From positions 1 through 11,054 of the forward strand of contig CAJWTE010000021.1 of assembly GCA_913046815.1 (NCBI GenBank): 11,054 nucleotides of DNA, in the 5' to 3' direction. This stretch comes from an uncultured bacterium. Its GTDB lineage: Bacteria; Patescibacteriota; Minisyncoccia; Phycocordibacterales; UBA918. This document shows, piece after piece, positions 5,810-11,019 of this stretch. A model generated the notes under the pieces. It had not been told where the DNA came from. It did no database searches and saw nothing but the letters and a program-made list of their open reading frames with translations. The stretch's first letter is position 1, and each line of letters begins with the position of its first letter. Position numbers and translations under genes: made by a program.

Positions 5810-7849
5810 ATGTCTATTACACAAAACGTGGCTGCTAAGTTCGCTGTAGCGATCATAGCGGTAGCGATGCTGTTCTCTGTTGTAGCTCCGGCTAAAGCGC
5901 AGAACGTATCAAGCATGTCACTTGATGAATTGATTGCCTTAGTAGCAGAGCTTCAAGCTCAGCTTACTAACACAAGCTCTTCATCATCTGATGTATGTCC
6001 ATACACATGGACAAGAAGCCTTAACATGGGCGACACTGGATCAGACGTTAAAATGCTCCAGATGTTCCTAAACAGCATGAGCGAAACACAGGTAGCTGCT
6101 ACCGGTGTTGGTTCTGCTGGAAGCGAGACTGAATACTACGGCCCAGCTACTGGTGCTGCAGTTGCGAACTTCCAAATGAAGTATCGTGCGGAGATCCTTT
6201 CTCCACTAGGTCTTGTTAACCCAACTACTTACTTTGGTAACTCAACCAGAGCACAAGCAAATGCACTATGTGCAACTGCTTCTGACGACTCATCTGATGA
6301 TTCTTCAGACTCATCTGACGATTCTTCATTCTCTGGTAGCGACGAGGGTCAATTGACTACTTTCGCTGAGGAAGCTCCAGAAGGAACTGAGGTTGACGAA
6401 GGTGAAACTATGGGAGTATTGAATGCTTCTTTTGAAGCTGACGATGCTGACCAGAAGATCACTCGTATTGATGTAGATTTCCAAGCTGCTGACTCTACTG
6501 AGTCTGACAAGCCATGGGATTACTTCAGCGAAGTAGCTATTCTTATCAACGGTGATGAAGTTGCTTCATCAGACGCTGATAGCTCAAGCGATTGGGATAA
6601 GGAAGATGCTACACCTGACAACTACTCAATGCGTTTCTCAGGTCTTAGTGTAGTTATCGAAGACGGTGACGAAGCTTCTGTAGAAATTGTTGTTACTGCT
6701 CGAGAAAACGTTGATGGTTCTGACGAAGGACAGTCATGGGAAGCTGCGATTCCTGTAAACGGAATCCGCGCTGTTTCTCCAAACGGTCTTTCAGAAACTT
6801 ACCCAACAACTGAGCTTAACGAAGACTTCACTGTTGCTGGTTCTGATACTGGTACTCTAGCGTGGTCACGAAATGCTGACACTCCAGATGCAATGGCTAT
6901 CTCATTGGACGACACTGTTGACACCAATGATGTATTGCTAGCTATCTACGATCTTGAAGCTGATAACCAAGACATCTTGGTAGAAGACGTATTGATCGAA
7001 GTTACAGCAGTTACAACTGGTACAGCTGACCAAATCAGCGACTTCGTACAAACTTTCCACCTATACGCTGACGGCGAATTGGTAGGTAGTGAGTCTGGAG
7101 ACACTACAGCTGACTTGACTAACCGTGACATTACTTTCAGTAATGTTGACATTACTATCGATGATGGTGATACGGTTGAGTTCGAAATCCGCGCTGACTT
7201 CCAGCCACTAGATGGAACCATCCTAAAAGATGCTGACACATTTGTTGTATCTATGGATGCTTCTGACACTGTAGCTGAAATGGCTTCAGGTGGAGATGAC
7301 GGAGATTCTGTGACAGCTACTGGTGACATCACTGGTGAAACTCACGCTATCTTCGCTGATGCTCCTGAGATCACTCTAGTAAGCTCTACTATCACTAAGA
7401 CAGTAGCTTGTGATGGTGCTTGTGCTTCTGGATCTGCAGAGCGAGCTGAAGCTGTATTCGAATATACTGTAAAGGCTGTTGATTCTGACATTTATCTACC
7501 AGATGAATTGGTAGAAGATGCTGATGAAACTGACTCTACTTACGGTTCAGGTTCTACTTTCTTCCTTGACGAACACGGAGGAACAGAGCCTACAGCTTCT
7601 GCTATCAACACCACTACTGGTGCTGATACTTCAACCAACGGTTGGGTAGTCCGAAAGGGTCAGACTAAGACCTTTAAGGCTTACGTAACCATTACAGCTG
7701 GTGCTGACGGTTACCAATCAGTAGGTATGTCATCTATTGAGTGGTCTCTAACTGACGTTGCTGGTGGAAACGCTGCAACTGAAGATTACACTTACAGCAT
7801 GCAACCAGATTGGGAATCTCCAAGCATCTACCTAGAGTACACAGCGTAA
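5810..7849 (+). CDS. Secreted S-layer-like protein with peptidoglycan-binding domain
   Basis: A 679-residue exported protein, probably a cell-surface layer or wall-anchored structural protein. Residues 1-30 form a Sec signal peptide (hydrophobic AVAIIAVAMLFSVVA, cleavage likely after AKA at 28-30). A short helix (SLDELIALVAELQAQL, 37-52) precedes a peptidoglycan-binding-1-like domain at about 63-155, containing LNMGDTGSDVKMLQMFLN and GPATGAAVANFQMKY. Cys63 and Cys154 flank it and could form a disulfide. A Ser/Asp low-complexity linker (158-178; SDDSSDDSSDSSDDSS) leads into about 500 residues of Asp-, Thr- and Ser-rich beta-sandwich-like sequence with a second Cys pair (CDGAC, 534-538). No enzyme motif is visible. 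Acidity suggests calcium binding, but this is inference. Codons differ from neighbours (strong GAC, AAC, TTC and GCT preference), as in highly expressed genes. No Shine-Dalgarno precedes the ATG. A strong terminator follows. Family assignment is by architecture. Confidence 0.82.
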   Translation: MSITQNVAAKFAVAIIAVAMLFSVVAPAKAQNVSSMSLDELIALVAELQAQLTNTSSSSSDVCPYTWTRSLNMGDTGSDVKMLQMFLNSMSETQVAATGVGSAGSETEYYGPATGAAVANFQMKYRAEILSPLGLVNPTTYFGNSTRAQANALCATASDDSSDDSSDSSDDSSFSGSDEGQLTTFAEEAPEGTEVDEGETMGVLNASFEADDADQKITRIDVDFQAADSTESDKPWDYFSEVAILINGDEVASSDADSSSDWDKEDATPDNYSMRFSGLSVVIEDGDEASVEIVVTARENVDGSDEGQSWEAAIPVNGIRAVSPNGLSETYPTTELNEDFTVAGSDTGTLAWSRNADTPDAMAISLDDTVDTNDVLLAIYDLEADNQDILVEDVLIEVTAVTTGTADQISDFVQTFHLYADGELVGSESGDTTADLTNRDITFSNVDITIDDGDTVEFEIRADFQPLDGTILKDADTFVVSMDASDTVAEMASGGDDGDSVTATGDITGETHAIFADAPEITLVSSTITKTVACDGACASGSAERAEAVFEYTVKAVDSDIYLPDELVEDADETDSTYGSGSTFFLDEHGGTEPTASAINTTTGADTSTNGWVVRKGQTKTFKAYVTITAGADGYQSVGMSSIEWSLTDVAGGNAATEDYTYSMQPDWESPSIYLEYTA

Positions 7850-7895
7850 GCTAGTCTCTAAGTAGACTTTGGTTAAGATTTCTTAATCAGGTTAA

Positions 7896-7925
7896 AAAAA
7901 ACCGCCCCGCAAGGGGCGGTTTTTT
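7896..7925. terminator. Terminator of the S-layer-like gene
   Basis: Perfect 13-pair hairpin, ACCGCCCC-GCAA-GGGGCGGT with six A/T pairs below, and a GNRA-type GCAA loop. It lies 46 bases after the stop codon. The A-tract and T-tract are symmetric, so it works in either direction. Confidence 0.95.
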
Positions 7926-7942
7926 CGTGCCTACACAGTTCA

Positions 7943-7975
7943 CATTCTCCCCTAGGTTAAACCTAGGGGCAGGAC
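7943..7975. repeat. Palindromic repeat, copy 1
   Basis: Unit of 33 bases: CATTCT, then palindrome arms CCCCTAGGTT and AACCTAGGGG around a central A (7949-7969), then CAGGAC. The arms are perfect. The central spacing is too short for a normal RNA loop, which suggests a DNA site for a dimeric protein or a cruciform-forming repeat. Two relatives follow. Confidence 0.85.
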
Positions 7976-7981
7976 GGTTAA

Positions 7982-8014
7982 CATTCTCACTTAGGTTAAA
8001 CCTAGGGGTAGGAC
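7982..8014. repeat. Palindromic repeat, copy 2
   Basis: Starts 39 bases after copy 1 with the same flanks (CATTCT...TAGGAC). The left arm has changed to CACTTAGGTT (two differences) while the right arm AACCTAGGGG is intact, so the outer pairing is weakened. The core TAGGTTAAACCTA is unchanged. Confidence 0.85.
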
Positions 8015-8044
8015 CTACATTACAACCTCTACCCACACTACTAT

Positions 8045-8074
8045 AAAAAACCTTCGATTAATCGAAGGTTTTTT
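8045..8074. terminator. Second symmetric terminator-like hairpin
   Basis: A perfect 30-base palindrome: AAAAAACCTTCGATT and its complement, effectively a hairpin with an ATTAAT loop and U-tracts on both strands. No gene ends next to it, so it may back up the terminator at 7896 or insulate the next promoter. Confidence 0.85.
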
Positions 8075-8091
8075 ACTTCTCCCCAAACTCT

Positions 8092-8124
8092 CATCTTCCC
8101 CTAGGTTAAACCTAGGGGGAGGAG
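8092..8124. repeat. Palindromic repeat, copy 3
   Basis: Unit CATCTT, arms CCCCTAGGTT and AACCTAGGGG around a central A (8098-8118), then GAGGAG. The palindrome is identical to copy 1. It is separated from copy 2 by the hairpin at 8045-8074 and followed by a purine-rich tract (about 8115-8160). Confidence 0.85.
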
Positions 8125-8162
8125 TCGAAGAAAGGAAAAAAGAAGATAAGGGAAGAAAAGTG

Positions 8163-8188
8163 GCTACCTATCATTAATGATAGGTAGC
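8163..8188. repeat. 26-base perfect palindrome
   Basis: GCTACCTATCATT followed directly by its complement AATGATAGGTAGC. It lacks a U-tract, so it is not a standard terminator. It sits two bases before another large inverted repeat and upstream of a promoter, so an operator or insulating hairpin is possible. Confidence 0.8.
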
Positions 8189-8190
8189 AA

Positions 8191-8234
8191 GCACTAGCCT
8201 TCGAAATTACGTTCGAAATTTCGAAGGCGAGTGC
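8191..8234. repeat. Long inverted repeat abutting a promoter
   Basis: GCACT-A-GCCTTCGAAATT (8191-8208) pairs with AATTTCGAAGGC-G-AGTGC (8217-8234): 17 pairs with one A/G mismatch, 8-base loop. Its right end lies four bases before the extended -10 box, so its right arm occupies the usual -35 position. That placement suggests regulation of the 33-residue peptide gene. Confidence 0.8.
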
Positions 8235-8235
8235 G

Positions 8236-8244
8236 TGCTATAAT
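8236..8244 (+). promoter_or_regulatory. Extended -10 promoter, leaderless
   Basis: TGCTATAAT: perfect -10 TATAAT (8239-8244) with the TGn extension and no good -35 box. Transcription should begin near 8250-8252, and the ATG is at 8253, predicting a leaderless or nearly leaderless mRNA. Confidence 0.75.
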
Positions 8245-8252
8245 CCAAACTA

Positions 8253-8354
8253 ATGAAACTCTTTAATAAAACTTTCTATCGTTTCCTTTTCGGCTTTATT
8301 GCTATTATTGCCAGCTCTTTGCTACTAATCATCTTAGTTGGCTCACACGCTTAA
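8253..8354 (+). CDS. 33-residue single-pass membrane peptide
   Basis: Small reading frame: basic start MKLFNKTFYRF, then a hydrophobic run of about 20 residues (LFGFIAIIASSLLLIILVG), then SHA and TAA. This is the layout of a single-pass small membrane protein, or of a signal peptide without cargo. Support comes from the perfect extended -10 promoter placed to start transcription at the ATG and from codons that translate to a clean membrane helix. No homologue is recognised. No terminator follows before the rplJ promoter. Its function is unknown. Confidence 0.55.
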   Translation: MKLFNKTFYRFLFGFIAIIASSLLLIILVGSHA

Positions 8355-8435
8355 CCGTTAAAATACAAGAAGCAAGGGATTGTCCTATACTCTTTGTTTT
8401 TTCGATATTCTTTGCCTTGGCAAGTAATATTGGGA

Positions 8436-8463
8436 TTGCAAATTTGTCACACTTTGCTATATT
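8436..8463 (+). promoter_or_regulatory. Promoter of the rplJ-rplL operon
   Basis: -35 TTGCAA (8436-8441), 16-base spacer, -10 TATATT (8458-8463) preceded by TGC, an extended -10. The predicted start, near 8470, is exactly where the structured leader begins. Confidence 0.75.
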
Positions 8464-8469
8464 GACGGG

Positions 8470-8598
8470 CAACAGGCTCATGAAAGTTGGTTGTCGTTCG
8501 AAAAGGAACGACATTAAAGAACCGTTTGGTTTGCCGGCCGAGGTCACAACTATCCGTGTGGTCGAGCCTCTGAGACTATCTGTTTCAGAGCCTGTTTT
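8470..8598 (+). promoter_or_regulatory. L10-leader-like autoregulatory mRNA structure
   Basis: A closing stem AACAGGCTC (8471-8479) / GAGCCTGTT (8588-8596), nine perfect pairs, encloses internal hairpins. These include GTCGTTC/GAACGAC around 8492-8511 and CTCTGA/TCAGAG around 8568-8590, the second competing with the closing stem. In many bacteria the L10-L12 complex binds a comparable multi-stem leader upstream of rplJ to repress its own operon. The position, size (about 130 bases) and closing helix fit that family, but a covariance search is needed to confirm it. Confidence 0.65.
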
Positions 8599-8620
8599 AA
8601 TTAAGTAATCCATACTATAT

Positions 8621-9106
8621 ATGGCCATTACAAAAGCAAAGAAGGAAACAATCTTAGAGAAACTCGATGGCGTTAAGAACAACTCCGAGTCTATTGTATT
8701 TGTTAACTTCAAAGGTCTTTCTGTTGCTAATACTACTGCTATGCGTTCTAAACTGCGCGAAGAAGGGGTAGGTTATATGGTAGCCAAGAAGACCCTTATC
8801 AAGCGTGCCCTTGACAATACTTTTGAAGGTGAGATGCCAGAACTCGAAGGGGAGATTGCTCTTGCATACAGTGCTGACGCTATTTCTCCAGCACAGAACA
8901 TCAAAACTTTTGCCGGTGAGTACAAGGACAATATTGCAATTGCTGGTGGAATCTTCCAAGGGGTATTCAAAACTAAAGAAGAGATGATCGAAATCGCTTC
9001 TATTCCACCATTGCCAGTGTTACGAGGTATGTTTGTGAATGTTATTAATAGTCCTATTCAAGGTCTGGTATTGGGCTTGAATGCGATTGCCGAGAAGCGA
9101 TCATAA
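8621..9106 (+). CDS. rplJ: Large ribosomal subunit protein uL10
   Basis: Base of the ribosomal stalk: binds 23S rRNA through its N-terminal domain and carries L7/L12 dimers on its C-terminal helix. The 161 residues are near the usual length. The N-terminal globular domain shows AITKAKKETILEKL, SIVFVNFKGLSVANTTAMRSKLR and VAKKTLIKRAL. The C-terminal part, PPLPVLRGMFVNVINSPIQGLVLGLNAIAEK, ends in the short L12-binding helix, suggesting few stalk dimers. The ATG follows ACTATAT with no Shine-Dalgarno. It is first in a two-gene operon with rplL ten bases downstream and a regulatory leader upstream. The call is firm. Confidence 0.97.
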   Translation: MAITKAKKETILEKLDGVKNNSESIVFVNFKGLSVANTTAMRSKLREEGVGYMVAKKTLIKRALDNTFEGEMPELEGEIALAYSADAISPAQNIKTFAGEYKDNIAIAGGIFQGVFKTKEEMIEIASIPPLPVLRGMFVNVINSPIQGLVLGLNAIAEKRS

Positions 9107-9116
9107 TAAAATTAAT

Positions 9117-9659
9117 ATGAGTGACGAAAACGAAAAGAAAGAAGTAGAGGAGACTACTGAAGAGGTGGTTGAAGAGACTACAGAAGAAAACAAAGAAGAA
9201 GAAACTACAGAAACTCCGGTTGAAGAAGCTAAGGAGGAAGTTGTAGAAGAAGTAGCAGATGAAGCTAGTGACGTAGATGAATCTGTGGAGGTACCGGAAG
9301 AGTTCAAGGCGCTAGTAGAGCAAGTAGAAAAGATGACCGTACTAGAGCTTCATGAATTGGTTAAGGTATTAGAAAAGCGCTTTGGAGTATCAGCTTCTGC
9401 AGTAGCAGTCGCTGGACCAGCAGCTGGCGCAGAAGCCGGTGAGGAACAAAGTGAATTTACTGTGGTACTAGCTGATGCTGGTGCGCAGAAGATTGCTGTT
9501 ATCAAGGTGGTGAAGGAAGTGTGCGGACTAGGTCTCAAGGAAGCTAAAGACTTAGTAGACGGTGCACCAGCCGACGTTAAAGCCGGTCTTAAGAAAGAAG
9601 ACGCTGACGCTCTTAAAGCTAAGCTAGAAGAAGCTGGCGCAACTGTAGAGTTGAAGTAA
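9117..9659 (+). CDS. rplL: Large ribosomal subunit protein bL12 (L7/L12) with acidic N-terminal extension
   Basis: Stalk protein that recruits and stimulates translation GTPases. It has 180 residues against the usual 120-130. The excess is an N-terminal stretch of about 58 residues made almost only of Glu, Val, Thr, Lys and Asp (EVEETTEEVVEETTEENKEE...). The normal parts follow: dimerisation domain (about 60-97; EKMTVLELHELVKVLEKRFG), an Ala/Gly hinge (98-112), and the C-terminal domain (113-180) with QKIAVIKVVKEVCGLGLKEAKDLVDGAP and ending EEAGATVELK. I chose the ATG at 9117, ten bases after the rplJ stop, over an in-frame ATG at 9081 inside rplJ, which would add the unlikely peptide MRLPRSDHNKIN. 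There is no Shine-Dalgarno. A strong terminator follows. Confidence 0.95.
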   Translation: MSDENEKKEVEETTEEVVEETTEENKEEETTETPVEEAKEEVVEEVADEASDVDESVEVPEEFKALVEQVEKMTVLELHELVKVLEKRFGVSASAVAVAGPAAGAEAGEEQSEFTVVLADAGAQKIAVIKVVKEVCGLGLKEAKDLVDGAPADVKAGLKKEDADALKAKLEEAGATVELK

Positions 9660-9676
9660 GTGGAATCTAAGTTATA

Positions 9677-9717
9677 GAAGAAAAAAGGCGGGAGCGAAGC
9701 TCCCGCCTTTTTTCTTC
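9677..9717. terminator. Terminator of the rplJ-rplL operon
   Basis: Perfect inverted repeat with 19-base arms, GAAGAAAAAAGGCGGGAGC and its complement, and a GAA loop, 17 bases after the rplL stop. Both flanking genes are on the plus strand, yet the hairpin is fully symmetric. Confidence 0.96.
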
Positions 9718-9764
9718 ACGACACTTCTATGAAAATCTGTCCAGAGAGACTCAGAAAAGTGACA

Positions 9765-9773
9765 TGTTATAAT
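9765..9773 (+). promoter_or_regulatory. Extended -10 promoter, leaderless
   Basis: TGTTATAAT: -10 TATAAT (9768-9773) with TGn extension and no clear -35 box. The predicted start, near 9780, leaves only about four bases before the ATG at 9784. Confidence 0.75.
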
Positions 9774-9783
9774 CACACTCACG

Positions 9784-10410
9784 ATGAAATCTGACCCACT
9801 GTCAATCTTGTTTGGAAGTCCGGCTAGAGTAAAACTCCTTCGCTTTTTTCTTTTCAATCCTTCTAAGGATTTTAGTTTTGATGAGATTAGTCGACGTGCA
9901 CGCTTGGTTCGACGTACTGCGCGTACGGAGATAAACGCGCTGGAAAAAGCAGGAGTGATAAAGAAAAAAGTGTTTTTTGAGCAACTTTCCCAAAAGGATA
10001 AGAAAGAACGCGTTCATGGATATGCTCTGAATAAAAACTTTCCAGAGCTACAAGCTTTGCAAACATTTCTGTTTGAAACAGCCCCGATAGAAGGGAAGAC
10101 TCTACTTAGGCATCTTCGTAAGGCTGGAGCACTGGACTTTGTGGCTATAGCTGGAGTGTTCGTACGTGATTTTGAGCAAAGATTGGACGTGCTTTTGGCA
10201 ATGAAAAAGTTGTCTGAGAAGAAAGTTGAAACAGCTATTCGTTCACTTGAAAGTGAACTTGGAATTGAGATACGCTACGCTGCTTTCTCTTCTGAGGATT
10301 TAATGTACCGGGTAGGTATGTATGATAAGCTCACTCGTGATCTTTTTGACTATCCTCATCAAATCATTGTCGACAAAATAGGAGTAAGAGACGAGTTGCC
10401 TCGAACCTAA
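9784..10410 (+). CDS. Winged-helix regulator with degenerate nucleotidyltransferase-like domain
   Basis: A 208-residue putative transcription regulator. Residues about 6-85 form a winged helix: LFGSPARVKLLRFFLFNP, FSFDEISRRARLVRRTARTEINALEKAGVIKK, then a basic wing around KDKKERVHGYALN. Residues about 102-200 resemble the MNT-type nucleotidyltransferase fold fused to such HTHs: ALDFVAIAGVF..., one aspartate in RLDVLLA (Asp135), GIEIRYAAFSSEDLMYRVGMYDKLTRDLF, and a final strand, HQIIVDKIG. The usual Gly-Ser and paired acidic active-site residues are not evident, so it is probably a non-catalytic sensing or dimerisation domain. It has its own leaderless-type promoter and a terminator directly after the stop, so it is monocistronic, between the stalk operon and the rRNA promoter. 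The target is unknown. Confidence 0.78.
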   Translation: MKSDPLSILFGSPARVKLLRFFLFNPSKDFSFDEISRRARLVRRTARTEINALEKAGVIKKKVFFEQLSQKDKKERVHGYALNKNFPELQALQTFLFETAPIEGKTLLRHLRKAGALDFVAIAGVFVRDFEQRLDVLLAMKKLSEKKVETAIRSLESELGIEIRYAAFSSEDLMYRVGMYDKLTRDLFDYPHQIIVDKIGVRDELPRT

Positions 10411-10414
10411 AAGC

Positions 10415-10446
10415 AAAAAATGCGTGCACTAGGGCATGCATTTTTT
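10415..10446. terminator. Terminator after the regulator gene
   Basis: AAAAAATGCGTGC (10415-10427) pairs with GCATGCATTTTTT (10434-10446), 13 pairs with one G-U, loop ACTAGG. It starts four bases after the stop codon. Confidence 0.9.
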
Positions 10447-10467
10447 GTGGATAAGTATTGTGGATAT
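10446..10467. promoter_or_regulatory. Two DnaA-box-like sites upstream of the rRNA promoter
   Basis: TGTGGATAA (10446-10454) equals the classical DnaA box (TTATCCACA on the other strand). TGTGGATAT (10459-10467) differs at the last base. They are 13 bases apart in the same orientation, ending 28 bases before the -35 box. The match is direct; binding is not shown, and one 9-mer can occur by chance. Confidence 0.4.
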
Positions 10468-10495
10468 TGCTGTGTACAATAGCTAAATATTTTGC

Positions 10496-10523
10496 TTGAC
10501 ATTATTGGTATTTCCTATAAGAT
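10496..10523 (+). promoter_or_regulatory. Ribosomal RNA promoter
   Basis: Consensus -35 TTGACA (10496-10501), 16-base spacer, -10 TAAGAT (10518-10523), within an AT-rich stretch. It is the strongest promoter in the window, with a predicted start near 10530. No other transcription unit lies between it and the 23S gene. Confidence 0.8.
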
Positions 10524-10529
10524 ACTGCA

Positions 10530-11019
10530 CATTGTTTATGGTATTTAATTCAGAAAAATCGTAGCGGACACTTCATCGCCTTGCGATTGTGCCGCGTCCA
10601 CGCGGTTTTTTTAAACTCAAATACCATCGGGACAATGCAGATTCTTTGAAATCCTGTTGGTTAGTTTCTAAAGAAATTAATACAACATGCATATCCTTAC
10701 AAATGGTTCACGTAGCGTTAGTTATGTGAGCAAGTTCTGAGTACAGGATACTCAGTGCGCCAAGTCCTACTGGGGAATCGACGCCCTGGTAGGCAACCGA
10801 GCACCTTTTACGGTGTGATGATTTCTAGTTTTCAATTTTACATTTATTGTAAGTTTGAATACTGATTCCAAAACAACGTGTAAAGGTGCTTGGACAGGTA
10901 GTGTGTTGCGTAAAGAGTTGTGCTTAGGCACGGTCTTTTCGTCCGCAACACATAAACACAGTCTTCGCAGGTATGCGAAGACACACTCAAATTAAATGTA
11001 CAGCGGTGTACAGCATTCC
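10530..11019 (+). ncRNA. Long structured 23S rRNA leader
   Basis: About 490 bases with no protein gene, tRNA or 16S signature. In order: a closed domain ATGGTATTT (10538-10546) / AAATACCAT (10619-10627) enclosing an attenuator-like pair of hairpins; CTGAGTA/TACTCAG (10737-10755); a ten-pair stem 10766-10775 / 10784-10793 with two G-U; a long-range stem AGCACCTTT (10800-10808) / AAAGGTGCT (10882-10890); TGTGTTGCG (10902-10910) / CGCAACACA (10944-10952) with two inner stems; GTCTTCGCA-GGTA-TGCGAAGAC (10961-10982); and TGTACA-GCGG-TGTACA (10997-11012). These probably organise processing and antitermination of the rRNA precursor. One part could be an independent small RNA. Confidence 0.6.
10564..10612 (+). 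terminator. Terminator or attenuator hairpin in the rRNA leader
   Basis: CCGCG-TCCA-CGCGG (10592-10605) followed by seven T: a standard intrinsic terminator about 80 bases after the predicted start. An upstream hairpin, GCGG(A)CAC (10564-10571) with GTGCCGC (10589-10595) around an ATCGC/GCGAT inner stem, uses the same CCGC bases, so the two structures exclude each other. Either this is attenuation of rRNA transcription or it ends a separate RNA of about 80 bases. Confidence 0.65.

Noticed and set aside
6946..7332. 128-residue minus-strand frame inside the S-layer-like gene
   Set aside because: Ser/Thr/Val-rich mirror of the Asp/Ala/Thr codons of the real gene; no promoter or start context.
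7943..8124. CRISPR array from the three repeats
   Set aside because: Only three units, unequal spacing (6 and 77 bases between units), imperfect copy 2, no cas genes.
8163..8188. Third terminator in the spacer
   Set aside because: Perfect palindrome but with no T-tract on either strand.
8329..8712. Frames on both strands across the rplJ leader
   Set aside because: They cover the rplJ promoter and L10-leader-like structure and overlap rplJ; products are unlike any family.
9081..9116. Upstream start for rplL inside rplJ
   Set aside because: Would add MRLPRSDHNKIN, unrelated to L7/L12; the ATG at 9117 sits in the rplJ-rplL gap as expected.
10440..10530. Chromosomal replication origin
   Set aside because: Only two DnaA-box-like sites and no dnaA, dnaN or other origin-type neighbours; better read as possible promoter control.
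10690..10960. tRNA or 5S rRNA in the 23S leader
   Set aside because: No T-loop GTTCRA motif in a proper cloverleaf, no CCA end, and no 5S consensus blocks.
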